From Paraburkholderia sp. BL9I2N2 (GTDB lineage Bacteria; Pseudomonadota; Gammaproteobacteria; Burkholderiales; Burkholderiaceae): 64,000 nt of DNA. The DNA is taken from contig NZ_SMGP01000001.1 of assembly GCF_004339745.1 (NCBI RefSeq), forward strand, positions 4,278,001 through 4,342,000. The letters are read 5' to 3'. Of this stretch, positions 44,544-53,202 are shown in pieces. Position numbers and translations under genes: made by a program. How positions within the stretch are numbered: the first letter of the stretch is position 1; every line of letters begins with the position of its first letter. The notes beneath the pieces were generated by a model. It saw nothing but the letters and a program-made list of their open reading frames with translations, ran no database searches and was not told where the DNA came from.

Positions 44544-46202
44544 ATGGATATCAAACGCACCGTCCTATGGGTCATCTTTTTCATGTCAGCGGTCATGCTG
44601 TTCGACAACTGGCAACGCGACCACGGACGCCCGTCGATGTTCTTCCCGAGCGCCACGCCGACCAAGACCGTCGGTAGCGCCGCACCGGGAACCACGACGC
44701 CGGGAACCCAGCCCGCCGATTTGCCGGCAACGAACGCAGCCGCACCGGGCAACGCGCCGGCGGCGACGCAAGCGCAACTGATCAAGTTCAGCACCGACGT
44801 CTATAGCGGCGAGATCGACACCCGCGGCGGCACGCTGTCGAAGCTGTCGCTCGTGAAGCAAGGCGACGGCAAGCAGCCGGATCTCGTCATCACACTGTTC
44901 GACCGCACCGCGAACCACACGTATCTGGCGCGCACGGGCCTGCTCGGCGGCGATTTTCCGAACCACAACGACATCTACACGCCGTTGCCGAACCAGCAAC
45001 ACGACCTGACGGGCAACGAAAAATCGTTCCAGCTCAGCTTCGAGTCGCCGGTGAAGGGTGGCGTGAAGGTCATCAAGACCTATACGTTCACGCGTGGCAG
45101 CTATGTGATCGGCGTCGACACGAAGATCCAGAACGTCGGCACCACGCCGGTGAGCCCGTCGGTCTATATGGAACTGGTGCGTGACGACCAGCCGGTGGAA
45201 ACGCCGCGCTTCTCGCACACGTTCATCGGGCCGGCTGTCTATACCGACCAGCATCACTTCCAGAAGATGACGTTCGGCGACATCGACAAGAACAAGCAGG
45301 ACTACGCGACTTCGGCCGATAACGGCTGGATCGCGATGGTCCAGCATTACTTCGCGTCGGCCTGGATTCCGCAGCAAGGGGCGAAGCGCGACATCTACGT
45401 CGAGAAGATCGATCCGACGCTGTATCGCGTCGGCGTGAAGGAGCCGGTGGCGACCATCGCTCCGGGCCAAACCGTCGACGTGTCCGCACGCCTGTTCGCC
45501 GGTCCGGAAGAAGAGCGCATGCTCGAAGGCATCGCGCCGGGTCTGGAACTGGTGAAGGACTATGGCTGGGTGACGATCATCGCGAAGCCGCTGTTCTGGC
45601 TGCTCGAGAAGATCCACAGCTATGTCGGCAACTGGGGCTGGTCGATCGTGCTCCTCACGCTGCTGATCAAGGCGGTGTTCTTCCCGCTGTCGGCTGCAAG
45701 CTACAAGTCGATGGCGCGCATGAAGGCGATCACGCCGCGCATGCAGGCGCTGCGCGAACGCTTCAAGGGCGATCCGCAGAAGATGAACTCGGCGCTGATG
45801 GAGCTGTATAAGACCGAGAAGGTCAATCCGTTCGGCGGCTGTCTGCCGGTCGTGATCCAGATTCCGGTGTTCATCTCGCTGTACTGGGTGCTGCTGTCGT
45901 CGGTGGAAATGCGCGGCGCGCCGTGGATTCTGTGGATTCACGATCTGTCGCAACAGGATCCGTTCTTCATTCTGCCGGTGCTGATGGCCGTCTCGATGTT
46001 CCTGCAGACCAAGCTGAACCCGACGCCGCCGGACCCGGTTCAAGCCAAGATGATGATGTTCATGCCGATCGCGTTCTCGGTCATGTTCTTCTTCTTCCCG
46101 GCCGGTCTGGTGCTGTACTACGTCGTAAACAACGTGTTGTCGATCGCCCAGCAGTACTACATCACGCGGATGATGGGTCAGGCGAAGGCCAAAGCGGCCT
46201 GA
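44544..46202 (+). CDS. yidC: Membrane protein insertase YidC
   Basis: A 552-residue YidC/Oxa1 insertase of the Gram-negative type. An N-terminal membrane anchor (MDIKRTVLWVIFFMSAVMLF) is followed by a Thr/Pro/Ala-rich spacer, a large periplasmic beta domain (about 85-340), and the five-helix insertase core from about residue 345 with the LPVVIQIPVFISLYWVL segment. The C-terminus ends RMMGQAKAKAA. It is the last gene of the rpmH operon. Confidence 0.98.
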   Translation: MDIKRTVLWVIFFMSAVMLFDNWQRDHGRPSMFFPSATPTKTVGSAAPGTTTPGTQPADLPATNAAAPGNAPAATQAQLIKFSTDVYSGEIDTRGGTLSKLSLVKQGDGKQPDLVITLFDRTANHTYLARTGLLGGDFPNHNDIYTPLPNQQHDLTGNEKSFQLSFESPVKGGVKVIKTYTFTRGSYVIGVDTKIQNVGTTPVSPSVYMELVRDDQPVETPRFSHTFIGPAVYTDQHHFQKMTFGDIDKNKQDYATSADNGWIAMVQHYFASAWIPQQGAKRDIYVEKIDPTLYRVGVKEPVATIAPGQTVDVSARLFAGPEEERMLEGIAPGLELVKDYGWVTIIAKPLFWLLEKIHSYVGNWGWSIVLLTLLIKAVFFPLSAASYKSMARMKAITPRMQALRERFKGDPQKMNSALMELYKTEKVNPFGGCLPVVIQIPVFISLYWVLLSSVEMRGAPWILWIHDLSQQDPFFILPVLMAVSMFLQTKLNPTPPDPVQAKMMMFMPIAFSVMFFFFPAGLVLYYVVNNVLSIAQQYYITRMMGQAKAKAA

Positions 46203-46287
46203 TGATGTTTTGCCAGAGGTGGGCGGCAACGCCCGCTCTCTTCAGGCTCTGATTCCAGCCAAAGCTGGCTGGTACAGCGGCAAAAGA

Positions 46288-46320
46288 AAAGCCGCCCGGT
46301 TTACACCGGGCGGCTTTTTT
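46288..46320 (+). terminator. Bidirectional terminator after yidC
   Basis: The stem GCCGCCCGGT / ACCGGGCGGC with a TTAC-type loop has an A tract before it and six T after it. It can therefore stop transcription from yidC and from the convergent regulator gene. Confidence 0.9.
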
Positions 46321-46356
46321 CATGCTCGCGGGTAAACGCTTCACGCGATGCCGCCG

Positions 46357-46764
46357 TTACTCTTCTTCCGCGTCTTCGCCGTAAAAACGCACGATCATCT
46401 CTTCGACCAGAAAGCGGTCTTTCGGCGTGAGCGACTCGATCTTGGAAGCGAGCTCGATCGTTTCAGCCGACGGCGGATATTTCTCGCCACGCGCCAGCGG
46501 CCTCGCGTTCACGCCCGGCGACGGTCCGTAGTGCAGCCAATGCTCCTTGACGTTCAGCCATTCGGCTAACGTACGCAACTTGTCGGGCTTGGGGATCGTC
46601 GTACCGGATAGCCACTTGTGAGCGGTTTGCGGCGTCACTTCGCGCTCGCCTCGGTAGCGCAGATTGAATTGCTCGGCGAGCTTGGTCCCGCCGCGAATCT
46701 TGAGCGGCTCCAGCAGGTCCTTCAACCGTTTGGCGAAGGCGGCTTTTTCTTTGTTGGTCGGCAT
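46357..46764 (-). CDS. XRE/CI-like helix-turn-helix regulator
   Basis: A 135-residue protein with an N-terminal helix-turn-helix (FAKRLKDLLEPLKIRGGTKLAEQFNLRY, then EVTPQTAHKWLSGTTIPKPDKLRTLAEWL) that resembles phage CI/Cro-type repressors, and an acidic C-terminus ending EDAEEE. No peptidase domain follows. The ATG at 46764 is the start with the best helix-turn-helix placement. It is divergent from mnmE with about 370 bases between them, and paired TTTTAGC repeats upstream may be its operator. Confidence 0.75.
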   Translation of the reverse strand: MPTNKEKAAFAKRLKDLLEPLKIRGGTKLAEQFNLRYRGEREVTPQTAHKWLSGTTIPKPDKLRTLAEWLNVKEHWLHYGPSPGVNARPLARGEKYPPSAETIELASKIESLTPKDRFLVEEMIVRFYGEDAEEE

Positions 46765-47133
46765 GAGCCGGATTGTGCAATTCAACGTCCAACCAGTTGA
46801 CAACCGGGCAAGTTTAGTTTTAGCGTATTTGAGATACTTTTAGCTTGTAGTGCGCTTTGGGTAAAGCGTCGGCGGAATTTGTATTTTTTGGTGTTTTTTC
46901 CTTATCTGGTGCGCCTGTTCGCGATTTCACCGTCCTACAGCGTCCTATTTATTCTGAAGAAGCGCAGTAGTAATCCTAGCTTGTTTGAGATAAATCCCAA
47001 CTGCTTGGATAATGCAGCTTCCGCCATCAATCAGAACCTCGCGACACGGTCGCCGGATGCGCCCGCGTTACAATGCCTCGCGCCACGCTGCCGGCGCCGC
47101 CCTGCCCTCCTCTCCGTGTTTGCCACGCTTTTT
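46765..47133. other. Region between the XRE regulator and mnmE
   Basis: About 370 bases without a gene. It contains two TTTTAGC direct repeats at 46818-46824 and 46838-46844, exactly 20 bases apart, with an imperfect palindrome GTATTTGAGATAC between them. AT-rich runs follow. The open frame that enters mnmE from 46879 has no conserved protein part before the MnmE start. Confidence 0.5.
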
Positions 47134-48528
47134 ATGCTCACCACCGATTCCGATCCTATCGTCGCCATTGCCACCGCGCCCGGCCGTGGAGGGATCGGTG
47201 TCGTGCGGATTTCGTTCGGCCGCGCGGGCGAGGCGGCCGCCCAGCCGCTGATTCAGGCGCTCACCGGCCAGATACTCGCGCCGCGCCATGCGAGCTACGT
47301 CCCGTTTCTCGACGCCAGCGGCAATGCGCTCGATCGCGGCATCGCGCTGTACTTTCCGGCGCCGCATTCCTACACCGGCGAACACGTACTCGAACTGCAA
47401 GGCCACGGCGGTCCGGTGGTGCTGCAACTCGTGCTGCAGCGTTGCATCGATGCCGGCCGCGCGTTCGGTTTGCGGCTAGCCGAACCGGGCGAATTCACGC
47501 GCCGCGCGTTCCTCAACGACAAGCTGGATCTGGCGCAAGCCGAAGCGGTCGCCGATCTGATCGAGGCCAGCACCGAGGCCGCCGCGCGTTCGGCGGGCCG
47601 CTCGCTCGACGGCGCGTTCTCGCGCGACATTCACGCGCTGGTCGAAGACGTGATCACGCTGCGCATGCTGGTCGAAGCGACGCTCGACTTCCCCGAAGAA
47701 GAAATCGACTTCCTCGAAGCCGCCGACGCTCGCGGCAAGCTCACGCGCATACGCGAGCGTCTCGCGCACGTGCTGAGCGAGGCACGGCAAGGCGCGTTGT
47801 TGCGCGAAGGACTCTCGGTGGTGCTGGCCGGGCAGCCGAACGTCGGAAAGTCGTCGCTGCTAAACGCGCTGGCCGGCGCGGAGTTGGCCATCGTCACGCC
47901 GATCGCCGGCACAACGCGCGATAAGGTTGCGCAGACGATTCAGATAGAAGGCATTCCGCTGCACGTGATCGACACAGCCGGCCTGCGCGATACCGAGGAC
48001 GAAGTCGAAAAGATCGGCATTGCGCGCACGTGGAGCGAAATCGAGCGCGCGGATGTGGTGCTGCATCTGCTCGATGCGCGCACCGGCATGACGGCTGAAG
48101 ACGAGGCGATCGCCGGGCGTTTTCCGGGCGGTGTGCCGGTGGTGCGCGTGTTGAACAAGACGGACCTGACCGGCCTCGCGCCGACGACGCAGGCGCTCGA
48201 CGCGGATCTCGATCTGAGCGAAGTGCGGCTGTCGGCGAAACAGGGCGATGGTGTTGCGCTGTTGCGCGACGAGTTGCTGCGGATCGCCGGCTGGCAAGCG
48301 GGCGCGGAAAGCGTGTATCTGGCGCGCGAGCGGCATCTGATTGCACTGCGCGCCGCCGAGGAGCATCTGGCGACTGCGGCAGCGCACGCCGATCAGAACT
48401 CGCAGGCGCTTGATTTGTTCGCCGAGGAACTGCGGCTCGCGCAGGATCAGTTGAATTCGATTACCGGTGAATTTAGTTCGGATGACCTGCTCGGAGTGAT
48501 TTTTAGCAGGTTCTGTATTGGGAAGTGA
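47134..48528 (+). CDS. mnmE: tRNA modification GTPase MnmE
   Basis: A 464-residue MnmE/TrmE that, with MnmG, modifies the wobble uridine of some tRNAs. The N-terminal folate-binding domain starts SDPIVAIATAPGRGGIGVVRIS. The embedded G domain (from about residue 220) has GQPNVGKSSLLNAL, GTTRD, DTAG and NKTD. The C-terminus ends with the essential FCIGK. The ATG at 47134 is the family start. The 3' end doubles as a known attachment site, and an integrase gene follows. Confidence 0.98.
   Translation: MLTTDSDPIVAIATAPGRGGIGVVRISFGRAGEAAAQPLIQALTGQILAPRHASYVPFLDASGNALDRGIALYFPAPHSYTGEHVLELQGHGGPVVLQLVLQRCIDAGRAFGLRLAEPGEFTRRAFLNDKLDLAQAEAVADLIEASTEAAARSAGRSLDGAFSRDIHALVEDVITLRMLVEATLDFPEEEIDFLEAADARGKLTRIRERLAHVLSEARQGALLREGLSVVLAGQPNVGKSSLLNALAGAELAIVTPIAGTTRDKVAQTIQIEGIPLHVIDTAGLRDTEDEVEKIGIARTWSEIERADVVLHLLDARTGMTAEDEAIAGRFPGGVPVVRVLNKTDLTGLAPTTQALDADLDLSEVRLSAKQGDGVALLRDELLRIAGWQAGAESVYLARERHLIALRAAEEHLATAAAHADQNSQALDLFAEELRLAQDQLNSITGEFSSDDLLGVIFSRFCIGK
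48511..48528 (+). other. Potential attachment site at the mnmE 3' end
   Basis: TTCTGTATTGGGAAGTGA, the last 18 bases of mnmE, is nearly the attB core used by SGI1-type genomic islands at trmE/thdF. An integrase gene begins 175 bases downstream. No second copy of the core is seen in the window, so no complete island is bounded here. Confidence 0.5.
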
Positions 48529-48644
48529 GCGGGGATTGGGGAATTGGCTCTGAGGTCATATCCATAAAGGTTTTCTGAGGAATTCAAAGCACGGATTTGC
48601 GAGCAAAGAATCCCGCTGCGTTGACCCAAAATTCGCTAAATCTT

Positions 48645-48653
48645 TGGTACACA
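48645..48653 (+). repeat. TGGTACACA repeat flanking the integrase (left)
   Basis: The 9-mer TGGTACACA occurs 51 bases before the integrase start and again at 49963-49971, just after its stop. GGTACACA motifs are common next to DUF4102-type integrases and may be recombinase arm sites or a target repeat. Confidence 0.4.
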
Positions 48654-48703
48654 TCCAACATGGGGTTTAAAATCGCCGCTATCCGCCAATCAGCGATCCG
48701 AGC

Positions 48704-49918
48704 ATGCCCCGCTTAGCCGTCCCCCTCACCGAAGCCCAGATCCGCGCGCTCGAACCACGCGCCACCCGTTATTGCGTCGCTGACGGCAGCGGCCTCGTCA
48801 TCGAAGTCATGACGACCGGCACCAAGGTCTGGCGCTTCCGCTACACGTTGAACGGCAAGCGTCAGCCGCTCGCCACCATCGGCGACTACCGGATGATCTC
48901 GCTGCGCGTCGCGCGGGCCAAAGCACAGAAATATGCGGAGATGGTCGCGCAAGGCATCTCGCCGGTCGCCACGGCGCGGCGCGACCGCGGCGCGGAAAGC
49001 AAAGCCGATGTCCTGCGCGAAGCCGCCGAACTTTATCTCGCAACGGAAATGGCGGGCAAGTCGGAGGAATACCGGCGCACTACGCGTCGCGCGCTCGACA
49101 AGGATGTTCTACCCGCCATCGGGCACCTGCCGATCAAAGCCGTCACCGCCGACGACATCGTCGCGATATGCGACAGAATCAAAAGCCGCGGTTCGCCGAA
49201 AATGGCGCTGCATACACGCAATGTCGTCAAGCGTCTCTACGAGTATCTGATCGCCCGGCAACTCGCGGCCGGCAACCCGGCCGAGGTCGTGCCGGCGCGC
49301 TCCATCGCCACGTTCGACAGCCGCACCCGCGTGCTCTCGGGCGACGAGATCGGCACCATGTTTCGCTCGATCGACGCATCGAGCATTCGTCGGCCTCTGA
49401 AATTGGCGCTGCACTTGCTCGTGCTGACGATGGTTCGCAAATCGGACCTGGTCGAATCGACGTGGGCCGAATTCGATCTGGAGAAAGCGCTATGGACGAT
49501 TCCCGCTGTGCGTCTGAAAAAAGACCGTGATCAGCGAGTGCCGCTTTCGCAGCAGGCGGTCTCCATGCTGCGCGAGCTTTACCAAGCGCGGGCCAGCCGA
49601 AAGTTCGTATTCCCGAGCGTCAGGGGCGACGATCGGCCGATCGCCAAAAGTACGCTGAATCAGGCAGTCAAGGCGCTCGGCCTCGACGTGGAGCATTTCG
49701 TCCTGCATGACTTCCGGCGCACGGCAACGGCGCACCTGCGCGAGATCGCGCAGCCTTCGAGCGAAATAGACCGGGGTGCGGCTGAGATGCCCGAGCGTAT
49801 TAAGCAAGACGCGAGCGCGGAAAATGACGCGAATGAGCGTCGGGGCATGCAGCAATGGGCGGATTTTGTGGACGCGCAGATCGAAGGCGCACGTAGAGCG
49901 GCGACCAGCACGCCCTGA
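48704..49918 (+). CDS. Tyrosine integrase (P4/DUF4102 type), catalytic end lost
   Basis: A 404-residue P4-type integrase. The N-terminal DUF4102 domain (about residues 1-95) reads TEAQIRALEPRATRYCVADGSGL and GDYRMISLRVARAKA. A core-binding domain follows, then the catalytic domain with the first arginine in MVRKSDLVESTW, the lysine in RLKKDRD and the HDFRRT box. After HDFRRTATAHLREI the expected second His/Trp block and the catalytic tyrosine are missing: the sequence jumps to an acidic stretch and then resumes at RRGMQQWADFVDAQI, the usual tail. The enzyme is therefore probably inactive. Its place beside mnmE suggests a leftover from an island. Confidence 0.85.
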   Translation: MPRLAVPLTEAQIRALEPRATRYCVADGSGLVIEVMTTGTKVWRFRYTLNGKRQPLATIGDYRMISLRVARAKAQKYAEMVAQGISPVATARRDRGAESKADVLREAAELYLATEMAGKSEEYRRTTRRALDKDVLPAIGHLPIKAVTADDIVAICDRIKSRGSPKMALHTRNVVKRLYEYLIARQLAAGNPAEVVPARSIATFDSRTRVLSGDEIGTMFRSIDASSIRRPLKLALHLLVLTMVRKSDLVESTWAEFDLEKALWTIPAVRLKKDRDQRVPLSQQAVSMLRELYQARASRKFVFPSVRGDDRPIAKSTLNQAVKALGLDVEHFVLHDFRRTATAHLREIAQPSSEIDRGAAEMPERIKQDASAENDANERRGMQQWADFVDAQIEGARRAATSTP

Positions 49919-49962
49919 ACGGGCCGCGTCGGGTGCCTAGCCCTTGAAACAAGAGACTATGA

Positions 49963-49971
49963 TGGTACACA
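49963..49971 (+). repeat. TGGTACACA repeat flanking the integrase (right)
   Basis: The second copy of the 9-mer found at 48645-48653, in the same orientation and about 1.3 kb away, 45 bases after the integrase stop. Confidence 0.4.
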
Positions 49972-50151
49972 AAACCCCTCACTCCAAACTCAACTAATTG
50001 TTCAAAATAGTAAATTCAATTTCTCACTAGGTTTCAAAGGTGAGGAATAACGGACGGATGAGCATCCGCCAAAATCGCATCACATGGTCCTTTTCTCCCG
50101 CGTTTCATCGCCTAAACTGTAGGGTGGACGCAACTCGATACGGAGGCTCCC

Positions 50152-50313
50152 ATGTCTGAATCGTTGATCGCTTATCTGCTGGGGCCTGCTGTCATGCTGC
50201 TGGTCGGCGTCGCTATCTGGGCCGCGTCCCACTACCACCAGAAGACAAAGCCGCAAAGACTCGAGCGCTGGCTCGACACGCACTATGCGGAGTGGCTGCA
50301 TCACAGGCACTGA
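50152..50313 (+). CDS. Small single-span membrane protein
   Basis: A 53-residue protein starting MSESLIAYLLGPAVMLLVG with one membrane helix (about residues 7-25) and a basic, His-rich cytoplasmic tail ending WLHHRH. A good GGAGG ribosome site lies 6 bases before the ATG, and a terminator follows within 20 bases of the stop, so it looks like a complete small gene. No function recognised. Confidence 0.6.
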   Translation: MSESLIAYLLGPAVMLLVGVAIWAASHYHQKTKPQRLERWLDTHYAEWLHHRH

Positions 50314-50329
50314 GTCGCGCATTTGAAAT

Positions 50330-50362
50330 GAAAAGGCCGTCGCGTAACACGACGGCCTTTTT
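50330..50362 (+). terminator. Terminator after the small membrane protein gene
   Basis: The hairpin AAGGCCGTCG / CGACGGCCTT has an A run before it and five T after it. It can serve both the 50152-50313 gene and the convergent gene at 50403-50726. Confidence 0.85.
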
Positions 50363-50402
50363 GCCTGTGGCGCGCGCAAAGATGCGCGCGCTCCACGATT
50401 GA

Positions 50403-50726
50403 TTACCAACCCGGCTGCGGTTGCGGATACCCGTATTGCTGCTGCGGCGGCGCACCGCACGCCACATAGGCACGTTGGTATTGGTCATAGCAGTATCCCG
50501 GCGGCGCTTGCGCATAGACCGGCGCGGGCTGATACGCCGGCTGCGCGTACACAGGCTGCTGGTAAGCCACCACCGGCGCTGGATTCAGCGCCGAGGTCAC
50601 CACCGCCCCGAGCACGGCGCCGCCGATCAGCGCACCGACGACATCTCCGCCATTACCGTGCGCCGACGCTTGACCCGCCACGCTCAGACTTCCCACCATC
50701 ACCAACGCCACTGCGATCTTTTTCAT
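50403..50726 (-). CDS. Exported glycine-zipper-like protein
   Basis: A 107-residue protein with a Sec signal peptide (about 1-23, ending ASA), a short glycine-rich hydrophobic stretch (GGDVVGALIGGAVLGAVV), and a Pro/Gln/Tyr-rich tail with repeated YQP/YAQ units and two cysteines (GYCYDQYQRAYVACG). This resembles small envelope proteins with a glycine zipper and low-complexity tail common in Burkholderia. Function unknown. Confidence 0.7.
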   Translation of the reverse strand: MKKIAVALVMVGSLSVAGQASAHGNGGDVVGALIGGAVLGAVVTSALNPAPVVAYQQPVYAQPAYQPAPVYAQAPPGYCYDQYQRAYVACGAPPQQQYGYPQPQPGW

Positions 50727-51047
50727 GTTTGACTCCCCGCCGTTCAGGCATGGAACAGATTGTGGCTGGCGCGCGCAGAAATAGATGCTGCAAGTGGTAA
50801 CCGGACATTACCCATGTAACGCGGCACGCGGCGTTGCAGGGCAATGCGCGCGCAAGCGCTACCACTGGCACCTCCACCGAATCCAGCCTGATACCCGCTA
50901 CCCCATTCCACCGATCAATGTAAAATCCGCCGCATAACCTGTCGGATAAATCCGGCAACTCGCCAAGCTCTCCGGCCCGTCGATCGCAGGATCGGACCAC
51001 GTCGACAACACGGGTCGAGACAAGCGAAAAAAGTAAGGGGCGTGCGC
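50727..51047. other. Region upstream of the Wsp operon
   Basis: About 320 bases with no gene. An AAGGGG ribosome site lies at 51035-51040 just before the wspA start. No promoter could be called with confidence, and I see no repeat or tRNA-like structure. Confidence 0.4.
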
Positions 51048-52673
51048 GTGAAACAATGGACCATCCGGCAACGGATTCTGTGCAGCTTCGGGATCGTGCT
51101 GATCGTGATGCTGGCAATGGCAATCGTCACCTTCCAGCAGCTTGGCGGCATCGATCGCGACGCGAAGAGCCAGCAGCAGGACTCGATGCCCGGCCTCTAC
51201 TACGCGACCGCGATGCGCGCGGCCTGGTTCGAGAATTACAGCGTCACGCAACGCCTCATCTACGTCGACGCGGACGCCAATTCCGTCAAGCGCGACACCG
51301 CACGTTTGCAGGAAACCCAGCAAACGCTTCAGAAGCTTATCAACGACTACGGCGTGACCATCGTCCGCGACGTCGATCGTGAGGTCTTCAACGATTTCCG
51401 CCAGCAACAGGCGCAGTACCTGCCGATCCAGGCTTCGGTGCTGGACAACCTGCCGGCATCGAAAGACAACGCCGAGCGCATCTTCAACACGCAACTTACG
51501 CCGCTCTGGGAAACCGGCCGCCTCTCCGTGCGCAAGCTGGTCGACGACAACAAGAGCTATGCCGACCAGGCCGCTGAAAGCATCCGCAACTCGGTCGAGA
51601 CGACCGGCATCGTGATGCTGGTGATGCTGCTGATCGCCGTCGTCGTCGCCGTGCTAGCCGGCTACTGGCTGTTGCGCGCCGTCACCACGCCGATGGCCAA
51701 AGTGCTGCAAGTCGTCGACGTGATGCGCACGGGCGACCTGACCCAGCGCCTGCAACTGAATCGCGCCGACGAAATCGGCGCGCTCGAAGCGGGCTTTAAC
51801 CGTATGACCGATGAACTCACCGCGCTGGTCGGCCAGGCGCAAAAATCGGCGGTACAGGTGACGACATCGGTGACGGAAATCGCCGCGACCTCACGCGAGC
51901 AGCAAGCCACCGCGAACGAAACCGCCGCCACCACCACCGAGATCGGCGCGACCTCGCGTGAAATCTTCGCGACCTCGCGCGACCTGCTGCGCACCATGAA
52001 CGAAGTCTCGGAAGTGGCCGGCCAGTCGGCGGCGCTCGCGGGCACCGGCCACGCCGGTCTCGCACGCATGGAAGAAACCATGCGTCTCGTAATGGAAGCG
52101 GCCGGCTCGGTCAACGCGAAGCTCGCAATCCTCAACGAGAAGGCCAGCAACATCAACCAGGTCGTCGCCACCATCACCAAGGTCGCGGACCAGACCAACC
52201 TGCTCTCGCTGAACGCGGCGATCGAAGCGGAGAAAGCCGGCGAATACGGCCGCGGCTTCGCGGTCGTGGCAACGGAGATCCGCCGCCTCGCCGATCAGAC
52301 CGCCGTGGCGACTTACGACATCGAACAGATGGTCAAGGAGATCCAGTCCGCAGTGGCCGCCGGCGTGATGGGCATGGACAAGTTCTCCGAAGAAGTGCGG
52401 CGTGGCATGCTCGACGTGCAGAACGTCGGCGGTCATCTCACGCAGATCATCCAGCAGGTGCAGCAACTCGCGCCGCGCTTCTCGATGGTCAACGAAGGCA
52501 TGCAGACGCAGGCCACCGGCGCCGAGCAGATCACCCAGGCGCTGACGCAGCTCTCGGAGGCCGCCCAGCAGACGGCGGAATCGCTGCGTCAGTCGACCCA
52601 GGCGATCGACGATCTGACGCACGTCGCCAACAGTCTGCGCACGGGCGTGTCGCGCTTCAAGGTGACGGCCTGA
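51048..52673 (+). CDS. wspA: Methyl-accepting chemotaxis protein, WspA type
   Basis: A 541-residue membrane receptor that starts the Wsp surface-sensing pathway. An N-terminal membrane helix (residues about 9-31) is followed by a periplasmic four-helix-bundle domain, a second helix (about 187-211, TTGIVMLVMLLIAVVVAV), HAMP, and a cytoplasmic signalling tip with NLLSLNAAIEAEKAGEYGRGFAVVATEIRRLAD. The GTG at 51048 is 7 bases after a good AAGGGG ribosome site; the GTG at 51042 is the alternative. Six further Wsp genes follow in the order known from Pseudomonas, so WspA is the likely sensor. Confidence 0.93.
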   Translation: MKQWTIRQRILCSFGIVLIVMLAMAIVTFQQLGGIDRDAKSQQQDSMPGLYYATAMRAAWFENYSVTQRLIYVDADANSVKRDTARLQETQQTLQKLINDYGVTIVRDVDREVFNDFRQQQAQYLPIQASVLDNLPASKDNAERIFNTQLTPLWETGRLSVRKLVDDNKSYADQAAESIRNSVETTGIVMLVMLLIAVVVAVLAGYWLLRAVTTPMAKVLQVVDVMRTGDLTQRLQLNRADEIGALEAGFNRMTDELTALVGQAQKSAVQVTTSVTEIAATSREQQATANETAATTTEIGATSREIFATSRDLLRTMNEVSEVAGQSAALAGTGHAGLARMEETMRLVMEAAGSVNAKLAILNEKASNINQVVATITKVADQTNLLSLNAAIEAEKAGEYGRGFAVVATEIRRLADQTAVATYDIEQMVKEIQSAVAAGVMGMDKFSEEVRRGMLDVQNVGGHLTQIIQQVQQLAPRFSMVNEGMQTQATGAEQITQALTQLSEAAQQTAESLRQSTQAIDDLTHVANSLRTGVSRFKVTA

Positions 52674-52737
52674 CGCGCCACGGCGCGCTGATCGAAGCCG
52701 ACACTCGCACACCCTTCCACCGCCCACGCACACGTCG

Positions 52738-53202
52738 ATGCTCTTCATCCTCTTCACGCTCGATAGCGAACGGTATGTGATCGACGCGACGCAGGTGGAG
52801 CGTCTGATGCCGCTCACGCCGCAGTCGCCGCCGAAGACGATCCCCGGCGCGCCGTCGTGGGTGGCGGGCGTGCTCGATCACGAAGGCGCGCCGCTGCCGC
52901 TGATCGATCTGCCGGCGCTCGCGCTCGGCCGTCCCGCCGCGCAACTGATGTCGACGCGCATCGTGCTGGTGCGCTATCTGCATGCGGGTACGACGCGCTT
53001 GCTCGCGCTGCTGCTCGAAGGCGCAACGCGCACCATTCGTCTGGACGCGGCGGCGTTTCAGGATGCCGGTCTCGACATGCCGCACGCGCGTTATCTCGGC
53101 CCGGTCGCGAGTGAAGCGGGTGGCCTCGTGCAGTGGATCCGCGTCGAGCATCTGCTGCCCGACGACGTCAAAGCGCTCCTCTTTCCCGAGGCGCACGCAT
53201 GA
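52738..53202 (+). CDS. wspB: CheW-like coupling protein, WspB
   Basis: A 154-residue CheW-domain protein that should link WspA to the kinase WspE. Family signs are the opening FTLDSERYVIDATQVERLMPL, GAPSWVAGVLDHEGAPLPLIDLP and the end VEHLLPDDVKALL. It overlaps the next gene by four bases (ATGA). It is divergent in sequence from the other CheW in the operon, as in Pseudomonas. Confidence 0.9.
   Translation: MLFILFTLDSERYVIDATQVERLMPLTPQSPPKTIPGAPSWVAGVLDHEGAPLPLIDLPALALGRPAAQLMSTRIVLVRYLHAGTTRLLALLLEGATRTIRLDAAAFQDAGLDMPHARYLGPVASEAGGLVQWIRVEHLLPDDVKALLFPEAHA

Noticed and set aside
44586..46229. A 547-codon minus-strand frame across yidC
   Set aside because: Antisense shadow of yidC, with a His/Arg/Asp-rich composition and no domain.
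46879..47133. N-terminal extension of MnmE by 85 residues
   Set aside because: MnmE starts with SDPIVAIATAPGRGG within a few residues in its family; the extension is not conserved in character.
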